Shown: positions 8,825 through 17,650 of the stretch, one piece after another | Numbering within the stretch: position 1 is the first letter of the stretch | How the letters are laid out: each line of letters starts with the position of its first letter | Source: Bog-756 sp963813525 | Lineage (GTDB): Bacteria; Actinomycetota; Acidimicrobiia; Acidimicrobiales; RAAP-2 | Length of the DNA stretch: 64,000 nt | Assembly: GCA_963813525.1 (NCBI GenBank) | Contig: CAWEZI010000004.1 | Span: 1-64,000, forward strand | Reading direction: 5' to 3' | Translations under genes and position numbers: made by a program | The notes under the pieces: generated by a model | Told to the model about the DNA's origin: nothing | Database searches by the model: none | What the model saw: the letters and a program-made list of their open reading frames with translations, nothing else

Positions 8825-9652
8825 GGCTGGCTCCTTCCTTCCGTATGTCGGCTCCGTTCACCGCATAAGTGAATGATCCACGTAAATGCGGATGCCGGAG
8901 GAGCCGGCCGTTCCATACTGAATCAGAGGCCGGTACCGCCGGCGCTGTTGAGGGATCTTCGAGGGCACCCTCAGTTTCAGAGGGATCGGCAGTGTGCAGT
9001 TGGGGTCTCAGCCGTCCGCAGCGAAGAGCCGCCACCTGTCGGGGACGCCCTTCAAAACATGTGTCCCGTGATCGGAGGTGGAGGTCGTCTCCGTCTCCTG
9101 GAACTCGTCGTCCATGCAGAGAGCTTATTGCAGCGGCGGTGGTCGCGACATAGGGGACTTGGCCGGGATGCGCCAAATGCTCATGTCGTTTTCGGGGATC
9201 ACCCCTGGGGAAGGTCGCATCCGCGAGCCTCGGGTCAAATGGTGGCTCGTTGCCGAGCGAGGGCAGGTGGCGAGGTCGACGCAGTAGTGCTGGCGGAGCC
9301 CGTCCAGCCGATGCATCGAGAGCGCCAGGCGCCTTTAAGTAGTAGTGCCACCGCGCAACTCATTCTCACTGAGTCCGAATGTTCTTCTGGTGGATCAGAC
9401 CGGCCATCCTCGTCTGACCCAGTCCGGCTACGAGGGACAAATGCGGCTTTTCGGATTTCAAGGGGAGGTGTGCCGTTCGCCAAAGTGAGCGCTCGATGCA
9501 AGGTGGACCGGAATGTGCCTCACCGACCGGGAGTTCGGAGGCACCCCGCCGTTTGCGGCACCTGCACCGTGCTGGCGGTCCTCCCATCCGGTTGAGGTTC
9601 CGAAGCTCTGACTCGATTTCGACATCGACACCTCGCCTAAGCTCATCAGTCC
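8825..9652. other. Non-coding DNA upstream of the IS110 transposase, with repeat B3
   Basis: The 240-codon plus-strand frame across 8873-9595 has no recognisable domain and runs through the repeat, so I do not call it. An inverted repeat CCGCAT (8861-8866) / ATGCGG (8886-8891) lies about 40 bp upstream of the transposase start. Repeat B3 occupies about 9349-9550. Confidence 0.5.
9349..9550 (+). repeat. Dispersed repeat, copy B3
   Basis: Aligns with B1 at 1658-1862 over about 200 bp, including ACTGAGTCCGAATG (from about 9368). The terminal hairpin (9515-9544) has arms GTGCCTC / GAGGCAC in place of TGCCCC / GGGGCA. This is a paired C-to-T and G-to-A change that preserves base pairing. Confidence 0.7.
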
Positions 9653-10546
9653 GTGCCTCGGCCTGCGCCTCAGATCGATCGAGTAGTGGCGATCATCAAC
9701 CTGCTCTCCGGACGGACAGAAGGCGCAACCCTCACCGAGATGGCTGAAGAGCTGGACGAGTCCCAATCGACCATGGTGCACGTCCTTGCCGCCTTGACCA
9801 CTGCCGGCTACCTGGTCCGAGAGCAGTCGGACCGGCGCTACCACCTGGGTCCGGCGCTTGTGGAACCCGGTCGTGTGGCCGCCGACCGCTATCAGAGCCT
9901 CGCTGTCGCTCACCGGCACATGGACCGGCTGTCGAAAACGTTCGGATCCGCCTGCTACGCCTTCGTGCGCGACCGCCGTTGGGCCCGACTCGTCCACTAC
10001 ACGTGGGACCCGAGTCATCCCGTGCCACCCATGAGGATCGGCGAACTGATCCCAATGGTGCCGCCATTGGGATCAGTATTCTTGGCGTGGGCTCCGGCCG
10101 AACATGTCGACGAGTGGATAGGTGCCGATCCGTCGCTGTCGAACGACCGGGCCAAGTGGTTGAGGACGACGCTTGTCCGCATGCGCAGCCTCGGCTTCAC
10201 GGTCGAGGTCCGTAGCGACGAAGGCGTAGGGGACCAGGTGCTCGATCGCCTGCAAGAGTCGCCCTCGCCAGCCCGGGATGAGGATCTGCGCCGATTGCTT
10301 TCTAACGAGGAGTACCTGGTAACCAAGATCAACCCGCATGCGACGTACTGGGCCACCGGGATCGGGGCGCCAGTTTTCGGACCGTCGGGTCGGGTTGAGC
10401 TTTCAATCACCCTCAGCCCGTTCAACCGCTCGCTGTCCGGTCGGGAACTTATGGCCGTCGGCCGTCAGGTGAGGCTGGCGGCTGATGCCGTGACCGAAGA
10501 GGTGGGCGGCCACCAGCGCTCTACACGCTCTACCCGCCCAAGGTAA
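9653..10546 (+). CDS. IclR-family transcriptional regulator
   Basis: A 297-aa regulator starting at GTG. The N-terminal winged helix-turn-helix covers about residues 8-60 (ALTEMAEELDESQSTMVHVLAAL-like segment followed by the wing YHLGPAL). The C-terminal effector-binding domain contains PPLGSVFLAWAP and the GAPVFGPSGRVELSITL segment typical of the family. It stands 100 bp upstream of an amidohydrolase and a Rieske oxygenase on the same strand and most likely controls them in response to a substrate of that pathway. The effector is unknown. Confidence 0.85.
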   Translation: MPRPAPQIDRVVAIINLLSGRTEGATLTEMAEELDESQSTMVHVLAALTTAGYLVREQSDRRYHLGPALVEPGRVAADRYQSLAVAHRHMDRLSKTFGSACYAFVRDRRWARLVHYTWDPSHPVPPMRIGELIPMVPPLGSVFLAWAPAEHVDEWIGADPSLSNDRAKWLRTTLVRMRSLGFTVEVRSDEGVGDQVLDRLQESPSPARDEDLRRLLSNEEYLVTKINPHATYWATGIGAPVFGPSGRVELSITLSPFNRSLSGRELMAVGRQVRLAADAVTEEVGGHQRSTRSTRPR

Positions 10547-10645
10547 CTTTGCACTGTGCAAAGGATTGCGCCCGCGGGTGAGCCTCGACACCATCGTGAG
10601 AAGGATTCGGCGAGGAACGCCGTGATCGCAGAGTGAGGGCCGACA

Positions 10646-12385
10646 TTGACCGATCTGGTGATTCGCAACGGCACGATCGTCGACGGCACTGGGGGCCCGC
10701 GTTTCGTCGGTGACCTGGCGGTGGACAAGGGGCACATCGTCGCCGTCGGACCTGATCTTCCACCTGGCGACGAAGAGATCGACGCCACCGGACTGCTTGT
10801 GACTCCAGGCTGGGTCGACATCCACACCCACTACGACGGCCAGGTCACCTGGGACGAGACGCTGGCTCCGTCGGCGTGGCACGGGGTTACGACCGTCGTT
10901 ACCGGCAACTGCGGAGTCGGCTTCGCCCCGGTGAGCGAGGAAAAGCGTGAATGGTTGGTTGGACTGATGGAAGGTGTCGAGGACATCCCGGGCACTGCGC
11001 TCTCCGAAGGCATCGATTGGCAGTGGGAATCCTTTCCCGAGTACCTCGACGCTCTAGAACAGAGGCGATGGACCGTCGACGTAGGGACCCAGATCGCCCA
11101 TGGCGCGGTCCGGGCCTATGTGATGGGAGATCGTGGGGCACGGAACGAGCCGGCTACGCCCGACGACATCGACGCCATGCGTGTCATCGTCCGTGATGCC
11201 ATTGTGGCCGGGGCCCTCGGATTCTCGACGTCCCGAACGATCGCCCACCGGGCGATCGACGGTGAGCCGGTGCCAGGCACTTATGCAGCAGAGGACGAAC
11301 TGTTCGGTATCGGCTCGGCGCTCGGTGATGTCGGTGCCGGCGTGTTCGAGCTTGCACCGGCCGGGGCGGCTGGCGAGGACATCGACCGGCCGGCCAGGGA
11401 GATCGACTGGATGCGTCGCCTATCAGCGAAGATCGGTCGGCCTGTGTCGTTTGCCATGATCCAAGTGGACGCTGACCCGAACCTATGGCGAGAGTTGATG
11501 GCAGCGTCGCTCGACGCGGTCGACGACGGTGCCGATCTGTGGCCTCAGGTTGCCGGCCGGGCGACCGGACTGCTATCGGGGCTTGAGACGACGTACTGCA
11601 TGCTCGACGTCGTCCCTCCCTACCAAGAGCTAAAAGCCATGCACCTCTCCCACGGTGATCTGTTGGCGGCCATGCGCACCGATGAGGTCCGTCAGGCGAT
11701 TCTCGGTTGGGAGCCCGATGAGGAGACAGCCGATCGGCTTGACCAGGCTTACGCAACCACTTTCCTCCTCGGCGACCCGCCCGACTACGAGCCCGCGCCC
11801 GAGGACTCGCTGGCCGCACGTGCAGCGGCAGCCGGCCGTAAGCCGCTGGAGATGGTCTACGACGCCCTTATCGCCGGGGACGGCAAAGCGCTTTTCTATG
11901 TTCCGATCCTCAACTACTCCGACGGCGACCTCGAACCAGCGCGCGAAATGCTGCTGCACCCCCGTTCGGCCTGCGGGCTTGGAGACGGTGGGGCCCACTG
12001 CGGCGTGATTTGCGACGCCTCGATCCCGACATTCATGCTTACCCACTGGACCCGCGACCGCAGTCGCGGCGACACGTTACCCCTCGAACTGGTGGTCAAG
12101 AAGCAGAGCCACGACACTGCTCGCCTCTACGGCCTCGATGACAGGGGCACTATCGAGCCGGGGATGCTGGCTGACCTCAACCTCATCGACTACAAGGCAC
12201 TGCAGTTGGAGCCACCGCGGGTCGTCTACGACCTGCCGGCCGGTGGATCACGACTCGTGCAGGAGGCCCGGGGCTATGCGGCCACCATCAAATCGGGGGT
12301 AACCACATTCGAGCATGGGATCGAGACCGGCCGCCGACCGGGACGGTTGGTGCGCGGCAGCGCATCCGCATCGATGGTGTCCTGA
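10646..12385 (+). CDS. Amidohydrolase, N-acyl-D-amino-acid deacylase-like
   Basis: A 579-aa metal-dependent amidohydrolase (amidohydrolase_3 group). It opens with the family start VIRNGTIVDGTG, has the metal-binding HTH in WVDIHTHYDGQ (His60, His62), GNCGVG at about residue 91 and a C-terminal GGAHCG motif with His. Relatives hydrolyse N-acyl-D-amino acids or related cyclic amides in the cytoplasm. It is somewhat longer than D-aminoacylase (about 480-530 aa). The start is TTG at 10646. The next gene begins two bases after its stop, so they form an operon with the Rieske oxygenase. Confidence 0.85.
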   Translation: MTDLVIRNGTIVDGTGGPRFVGDLAVDKGHIVAVGPDLPPGDEEIDATGLLVTPGWVDIHTHYDGQVTWDETLAPSAWHGVTTVVTGNCGVGFAPVSEEKREWLVGLMEGVEDIPGTALSEGIDWQWESFPEYLDALEQRRWTVDVGTQIAHGAVRAYVMGDRGARNEPATPDDIDAMRVIVRDAIVAGALGFSTSRTIAHRAIDGEPVPGTYAAEDELFGIGSALGDVGAGVFELAPAGAAGEDIDRPAREIDWMRRLSAKIGRPVSFAMIQVDADPNLWRELMAASLDAVDDGADLWPQVAGRATGLLSGLETTYCMLDVVPPYQELKAMHLSHGDLLAAMRTDEVRQAILGWEPDEETADRLDQAYATTFLLGDPPDYEPAPEDSLAARAAAAGRKPLEMVYDALIAGDGKALFYVPILNYSDGDLEPAREMLLHPRSACGLGDGGAHCGVICDASIPTFMLTHWTRDRSRGDTLPLELVVKKQSHDTARLYGLDDRGTIEPGMLADLNLIDYKALQLEPPRVVYDLPAGGSRLVQEARGYAATIKSGVTTFEHGIETGRRPGRLVRGSASASMVS

Positions 12386-12387
12386 CC

Positions 12388-13536
12388 GTGGCATCACCAC
12401 AGATGACCGCTCTGGGGCGGCGGATGATTTCCAACACGATCGCCGGCGCCACTGATCTGGGCGTGGACACCTATGTTGGTGACGGATCGATCTTCATCGA
12501 CCCGGCGCGATTCGAGCTTGAGAAAGACATCCTCTTCCGGCGAATGCCGCAAGTGATCTCCTGGTCGGGGGACGTGGCCGAGCCCGGCGACATCGTGGCG
12601 CGCGTCGTAGCTGGTGTCCCGGTGGTAGTGACCCGCGGGGAGGACGGAGTGTTGAGGGCCTTCCTCAACGCCTGCTCCCATCGCGGGATGACTCTGTGCG
12701 ACGGAGCCGACAACAGTCGTCGCCTCACCTGCCCGTATCACGCTTGGAGTTATGGACTCGACGGCGCTTTGCGAGGTATTCCCCAGCGCGACCGATTCCC
12801 CGGGTTCGACCCGGAAGTCGCCGGCTTGCGGCCGCTGCCAGTCGCCGAACAGTGTGGGCTGGTACTGGTCGGCCTGCGACCCGACGTCGAGGTGGAAGGC
12901 TTCCTCGATCCTCTGGGTGACGAGTACTCATGGTTGGGCTACGAGCGTTACCGGAGCGGCAGCGAGCGAACCTTCCACAACGCGGCGAACTGGAAGCTGA
13001 CCATCGACTTGAACGTGGAGGCGTACCACGTGCCCTCACTTCACCGGGAGAGCCTGCTGCCGTTCCTCGCCGATTACTGCGCAGTCGACACTTTCGGACC
13101 GCACTGCCGGATGGCAGTGCCCTTCAAGGGCATCGAGGCCATGGTCGACGTCCCCGAGGAGCAGTGGCCCGATCGACTCGACACGATCATGGTCACCTGC
13201 ATTTTCCCTTCGACGGTGATGGTTGACCATCCAGGGGGTGGCGGGTCTTTGCACCGGATTTCGCCGGGTCAGACACCAGGGGAGTCGATCGTCCACCTGA
13301 TCGAGGGCAGTCCGGGGGCAATGGACGAGACCAATCGAAGCACTTGCGAAGCCGTGATGGACGCCAATGTCACGATCCTCGGTGGTGAGGACTACCCAGC
13401 CACCGAGGCATGTCAGCGCGGCTATGAAGCCGGCTCCCGCTTGCTGGTAGGGGGCGCGGGGGAACCACTCATCGGACACTTGCACACGATGTGGGACGAG
13501 GCCCTCGCTGGTGACCTCAGCCCTGAGTCGACCTGA
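12388..13536 (+). CDS. Rieske-type ring-hydroxylating oxygenase, alpha subunit-like
   Basis: A 382-aa protein. The Rieske [2Fe-2S] ligands are in CSHRG (Cys96, His98) and CPYHAW (Cys115, His118). The catalytic-domain mononuclear iron site is visible as LNVEAYHVPSLH (about residues 213-225), with two His. It would hydroxylate or demethylate an organic substrate with electrons from a separate reductase, which is not encoded nearby. The start is GTG, two bases after the amidohydrolase stop. The 3' end coincides with the break of an antiporter pseudogene on the other strand. Confidence 0.88.
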   Translation: MASPQMTALGRRMISNTIAGATDLGVDTYVGDGSIFIDPARFELEKDILFRRMPQVISWSGDVAEPGDIVARVVAGVPVVVTRGEDGVLRAFLNACSHRGMTLCDGADNSRRLTCPYHAWSYGLDGALRGIPQRDRFPGFDPEVAGLRPLPVAEQCGLVLVGLRPDVEVEGFLDPLGDEYSWLGYERYRSGSERTFHNAANWKLTIDLNVEAYHVPSLHRESLLPFLADYCAVDTFGPHCRMAVPFKGIEAMVDVPEEQWPDRLDTIMVTCIFPSTVMVDHPGGGGSLHRISPGQTPGESIVHLIEGSPGAMDETNRSTCEAVMDANVTILGGEDYPATEACQRGYEAGSRLLVGGAGEPLIGHLHTMWDEALAGDLSPEST

Positions 13537-13915
13537 AACGTCGCTGCCACCCAAAGAGACATACCCGGAATAACCCCGAAGGCGGCTGCCGTCCCAAGGC
13601 CAATGGTGAGAGGAAGGCCGATGGCCAAAAGTCTGACGGGAAGACCAGGTTCCGCCTGAGTTCGTGGACATTCACCCGCGAGGCATCGGTGAACAGCACG
13701 AGGGCGACGGTGGCCTCGGCGAGCGATCGGATCGTCGACGAGTGGGGACTGAGATGAATGATGGCCAGGGGACCGTGTGTCACAAGTAACCTCATCACAA
13801 GGAACACGATGGGTGCGCTGATATACAGGCGTCCGAGCCGGGCAGATAAGAGCGACCAGAGCACAACGCACGCCGCCGCTACGGCGACCACCCCAATGTC
13901 CAGACCATGAGTCAT
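13537..13915 (-). pseudogene. Na+/H+ (cation:proton) antiporter fragment, frameshifted and truncated
   Basis: The first ~92 codons from 13915 read as the N-terminus of a CPA1-type cation:proton antiporter (two hydrophobic helices, LGRLYISAPIVFLVM, VALVLFTDASR, LRRNLVFP). The continuation VRLLAIGLPLTIGLG and PGMSLWVAA lies in another frame, which needs a one-base correction near 13640. Homology stops at about 13541, exactly where the convergent Rieske gene ends, and more than half of a normal antiporter (about 400 aa) is absent. This is a decayed remnant cut by a rearrangement. Confidence 0.75.
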
Positions 13916-13994
13916 GTCGAAGCTGTCCTCATATGGTTCGGTGGCGGCCACATCGGTGACAGGGCAGTACTGGGCCAAGTCGACCCGGCTGGAG

Positions 13995-14453
13995 TCAGCC
14001 GAGTGCGACTCCCCCGGAGATGGCTTTGCCCGGTTGCAGAAACACCTGAATGAGAAGGATCACGACGCCGATTAGCAACCCTGCGATGACGACGCCGAAC
14101 AATCGCCAACCCACGAACCCCCCACGTCGGCCCGCCACAAATCCCCAGTAGCCGAGTGAAGCTGTCCCAAGCCAGAGCGTGATCCGAATGGCTTCAGTGA
14201 GGGAAACGTTGAAGGCATAGAGGACGGAGACGACGGCGAGCGGCGGCACGCAGAGCAGGAGGAACGGTGCCTGTATCCGTGCGATCCCGCCCCACTCCTT
14301 GCGGCTCAGAACCCGACCGACCTCGACGTGTTGCGCCATCGCCGCCGAGAACACATGGGCGAGGAACATCGCCAGCACAGGTCCTAGGATCACGCCGACG
14401 ACGTTGATCAGCTTGAGGTGCTCCCAGCCGTCGTAGATGATCAGCACGCTCAT
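13995..14453 (-). CDS. Integral membrane protein, unknown function
   Basis: A 152-aa protein with four predicted transmembrane helices (about residues 14-38, 58-82, 88-107 and 115-138). The loop AQHVEVGRVLSRKEWGG separates the first two. No family is recognised. The frame is open upstream of the chosen ATG, but no other ATG or GTG is available before the neighbouring gene ends. It follows the DUF1254 gene on the same strand by about 90 bp. Confidence 0.6.
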   Translation of the reverse strand: MSVLIIYDGWEHLKLINVVGVILGPVLAMFLAHVFSAAMAQHVEVGRVLSRKEWGGIARIQAPFLLLCVPPLAVVSVLYAFNVSLTEAIRITLWLGTASLGYWGFVAGRRGGFVGWRLFGVVIAGLLIGVVILLIQVFLQPGKAISGGVALG

Positions 14454-14542
14454 AATGGTGATGGTGGCGTAGACGATCCGGTCGATAAGGACCGGACGGT
14501 GGAGCCGGTGCAGTCTGCCTTCTGAGGTGGTGATGGCCCGAC

Positions 14543-16006
14543 TCAGATCTTCTCGAATTCACCGGGTCGCCAGGTCTGGTCAAACCACGGTTCGAGTGGG
14601 CCATAGAGCCGGAGAAGTGTGAACCATCCTTTGCCCGGCACAGTCTGGGTCCAGTTCGATTCGAACCCCGCGGGAGCTTCGGGACCGAAATAAAGATCGA
14701 TCGAGCCATCAATATTCTCAACGACGTCGCCAGTCTGGCTGCTCTTGCTCGGGTAGGGCTGGCCCGTCTGCAGTTCAGATCGAGTCTGAGGGTCATAGAC
14801 CACGACGGACCAAAAGTTTTTCGCCGGAACGTTTGACGGAAGCGTGAGCCGGTAGGACTTGGCCCCGTCGAGGTAGTTGCCGGAACTGTCCCGATCCCCC
14901 CACGCATACTGGGAGCCCGCGCCGACCATCTTCATGGTCATTGCAGGCGTGTTAAGCGTCGCCATGTAGAACAGCGAGGTACGCGCATCCAGGTTGCGCT
15001 CGCCCCCGCCCTCGTCCCCGTCCAACAGGAACCGGTAGTCGCGTCCAAAGAAGCCTCGCTTCCAATAGCTGCCCTTGTACAGGAAGTTGTCCGGGACGTC
15101 AGTCTGAAAGAACAACGTACGAGCAGTGGCGTTGCCAACCGCAACCGCGTCGGTCAGGATTTCGCGCAGGTGTTGGTCTGGCTCAAAGGGCTTGCCCTTG
15201 CGGATCCCGATGCTGGCGATCAGGCCTCTGGTCTCCGGATCGATGATCTCGATCGGTTCCCGGTCGATGACCCGGCGCAGCTCCTCGTAAAACTCGAAGG
15301 TGTTGGGGTGGATCGTGTTGAACACCCGACCAGATCCGTTGATGAACTCCATCGGCGGCGGGTCGTTCCTGCGATCGAGCGGATAGATCTTCACCCCATT
15401 GCGGAACATCTGCGACGCTGGATCGGTACTGCCGTCGACCATGAATCCACGCAGGCAGGCCAGATTGACGTAGCTCGTCGACTTCGCCACGAAGTAGCCG
15501 TCGGGTGCGGTTCCCTCGAAGTCCGGTGGCAGTATCAGGTACTTGCCACCTTGGCCCCGGTCGGGGCCAGGCGCTCCCATGTCCACCACGAATCGAAACC
15601 ATGCATCATCGACGGTTCCGGGTCCGCAACCGGGTGGGATTTCCACGACCGTGGGACCGTCGCGGTCCAGCTCGAGGATCGACAGTGCATAGACCGTGTC
15701 TGTGTTCCCAGTGAGGAACAGCGAGTTGGAGTCCATCAGATCGTCGTAGATAACGACTTTGTTGGCCGCTGTGGCGCCGACCTCTCCCAGACCGATCCGT
15801 GCCGCTTCCAGTGACGCAACCTGGACCGTGTTGAGGAACACCTCGACGCCTCGCAGGAAGGTCAGGTGATCCAGCAGGGTCGATGCCGTGGCATCAGTTG
15901 GCATCCCGTCAAAGAACTCCAGAGTGCCGAGCCGGGTTGACACTCGATCTGGCGTCACGATCTTGGCAGGGATCTCGGTATTGAAGTTCGGCGTGTTCTT
16001 GGCCAT
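14543..16006 (-). CDS. DUF1254/DUF1214 domain protein
   Basis: A 487-aa protein with a DUF1254 region (about residues 45-180, including GNTDTVYALSILEL and YLILPPDFEG) and a C-terminal DUF1214 region (about 340-470, including GAKSYRLTLP, FWSVVVYDPQTRS, and GWFTLLRLYGP). The family is widespread, and its biochemical role is unsettled. No signal peptide is seen, unlike many members which are periplasmic. It is probably co-transcribed with the downstream membrane protein. Confidence 0.88.
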   Translation of the reverse strand: MAKNTPNFNTEIPAKIVTPDRVSTRLGTLEFFDGMPTDATASTLLDHLTFLRGVEVFLNTVQVASLEAARIGLGEVGATAANKVVIYDDLMDSNSLFLTGNTDTVYALSILELDRDGPTVVEIPPGCGPGTVDDAWFRFVVDMGAPGPDRGQGGKYLILPPDFEGTAPDGYFVAKSTSYVNLACLRGFMVDGSTDPASQMFRNGVKIYPLDRRNDPPPMEFINGSGRVFNTIHPNTFEFYEELRRVIDREPIEIIDPETRGLIASIGIRKGKPFEPDQHLREILTDAVAVGNATARTLFFQTDVPDNFLYKGSYWKRGFFGRDYRFLLDGDEGGGERNLDARTSLFYMATLNTPAMTMKMVGAGSQYAWGDRDSSGNYLDGAKSYRLTLPSNVPAKNFWSVVVYDPQTRSELQTGQPYPSKSSQTGDVVENIDGSIDLYFGPEAPAGFESNWTQTVPGKGWFTLLRLYGPLEPWFDQTWRPGEFEKI

Positions 16007-16154
16007 TGAAGTTGTACCTCTCGAATCGATGGGCTGGGTTGTCCCGCAGCAACGCCACCGGGCAGGTGGGCGAGGCTATCGGGAGAAAGGGGGGGTGGTC
16101 TAGGGTCGGATTCGTGGTGGACTCATTCCAAGCGCTCGGGGCCGAGCGAGGGAT

Positions 16155-16511
16155 TTGCCTCGGGTGCTGGTTGCATTGCTCGCCGTCCTCGGCGTCGATC
16201 TGATCGTGATCGTCATTCTGCTGGCCGTACCTCTGATTCGCAGACGCTGGGTAAGCCCTCAATGCGGTGCCGTCAAGGGAGCCGTCCCGCGTCAAGGAAG
16301 GCGATGTCCCGGGCCTGAAAACCAAGTGGAAGCGTGGGTACGGGCGCTGGGTCAGCAACGTCCTCGTATGGACCTCAATGGGTGGCACGTCGAGACGTTC
16401 GATGCCGGCTTGTTGATTCTCGCCACCCAGCGCCAGTGTCCGTCCCGCGTCTCCCAGTCCGCTCCGGCCGAGGTGGATTTCCTTCACCAGTGCCGGCAGA
16501 ACCAACCCTGA
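16155..16511 (+). pseudogene. Possible degraded gene for a single-helix membrane protein
   Basis: The frame from 16155 (TTG) encodes one strong transmembrane helix (VLVALLAVLGVDLIVIVILL) followed by RRRW. The downstream part in this frame looks random. A second frame across about 16297-16380 reads GDVPGLKTKWKRGYGRWVSN, which looks like genuine protein. A frameshift near 16290 would join the two. I cannot name the family. Confidence 0.3.
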
Positions 16512-16707
16512 CGGTCAAGCACGAGTGCCTAACAGTTCGCGACCAGAGGTCGGTCGATTCGGCCTGGCGTCTCATTCGCCAATGATTCGCCGGAGCCGCA
16601 CATTGACAACACGATTGTCGGCATCTTTTCCCCAACTCACTCTCCCGAAGCCCCAGGTGCTCCAAATATCCAGGGGCTCGGACTCCATATGTGTCCGGCG
16701 CGTGTTG

Positions 16708-16765
16708 TTACACCGGTGATTCATGGGCCCTGGACCGAGCTCCATCGAACCACACTCAGGAGCAC
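16708..16765 (+). repeat. Diverged solo copy of the recombinase-element end
   Basis: TTACACCGGTGATTCATGGG, then CCCTGGACCGAG and CATCGAACCACACTCAGGAG, matches the left end of the two-recombinase element (3129-3185) at most positions. No recombinase gene or second end lies nearby. It is either a remnant or an attachment-like site. It sits just upstream of an SDR gene. Confidence 0.6.
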
Positions 16766-16782
16766 CACGGCATACTCGAGAC

Positions 16783-17472
16783 ATGACCAAGACACTCATT
16801 ACCGGTGCGAACAAGGGCCTGGGTTTCGAGGCCGCCAGCCGCCTCGTCGCCCAGGGCCACGAGGTATGGCTTGGGGCCCGGGACATCATACTCGGGGAGG
16901 AGGCCGCTCGGACCCTCGGTGCGCGATCCGTTCAGCTCGATGTCACCGATGGTGCGTCCGTCGAAGCCGCTGCGGCCTTGGTGGCGAACACCGGTGGCCT
17001 CGATGTCCTGGTCAACAATGCCGGAATCTCTGATCGAACGCCTGTGGTGGATACTGACGCGTCGGATGTTTTTCGGGTCCTGGAGACGAACGTACTCGGG
17101 CCAGTCCGAGTTGTCCGTGCCTTCACTCCTATCCTTGAAGCATCGGCGTCACCGGTCGTCGTCAACGTGTCAAGCGGTGTTGGCTCACTGACCTATGCCA
17201 GCGATCCCAATGGCCCCTATTCCGACTTGAACCTGTTGGCGTATCCCGCCTCAAAAGCTGCTCTGAACATGTTGACTATTCAATGGGCCAAGGCCCATCC
17301 CCGTTGGCGCGTTAACTCGGCGGACCCCGGCTTCACGGCCACGGATCTCAACCAACACCGAGGGGTCCAGACCGTCGAGGAGGGCACCGACGAGATCGTC
17401 AGGCTGGCGACGATGGGAATGGATGGCCCAACGGGCACCTTCTCGGATCGTAACAGCGCTGTTCCTTGGTAA
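16783..17472 (+). CDS. Short-chain dehydrogenase/reductase
   Basis: A 229-aa classical SDR. The start at 16783 (MTKTLITGAN) places the cofactor motif TGANKGLG at residues 7-14. The upstream in-frame ATG would translate the element-end repeat and is rejected. NNAG is at 78-81, and the catalytic Tyr154/Lys158 (YPASK) and Ser130 region are intact. GARD after strand 2 suggests NADP use. The C-terminal EGTDEIVRLATMGMDGPTG fits carbonyl-reductase-like members. Substrate is unknown. Confidence 0.87.
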   Translation: MTKTLITGANKGLGFEAASRLVAQGHEVWLGARDIILGEEAARTLGARSVQLDVTDGASVEAAAALVANTGGLDVLVNNAGISDRTPVVDTDASDVFRVLETNVLGPVRVVRAFTPILEASASPVVVNVSSGVGSLTYASDPNGPYSDLNLLAYPASKAALNMLTIQWAKAHPRWRVNSADPGFTATDLNQHRGVQTVEEGTDEIVRLATMGMDGPTGTFSDRNSAVPW

Positions 17473-17650
17473 CTGCAAGTGATACCGGAAACGGCGAACT
17501 GCCCCCCTGATCCGGTGTCGGAGATCCCCGTTCCTCGACACGGCGCCGGCGGTCACTCACCGTGAGGAACGAGGGACGATTGATTCCACCGACGATTCCG
17601 TGCTTGCTCATTTGTACGGGCGGGCGTAGCAAGGGCCCCACGACGGAGGT

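Noticed and set aside
8861..8891. Similarity of the IS110 upstream palindrome (TTACGTGGATCA) to the recombinase-element end
   Set aside because: Only a few matching bases with different spacing; likely coincidence.
8873..9595. 240-codon plus-strand frame
   Set aside because: No recognisable domain, and it crosses repeat B3 and IS flank DNA.
16723..16782. 20-residue N-terminal extension of the second SDR
   Set aside because: It translates the element-end repeat; the family start is MTKTLITGAN at 16783.
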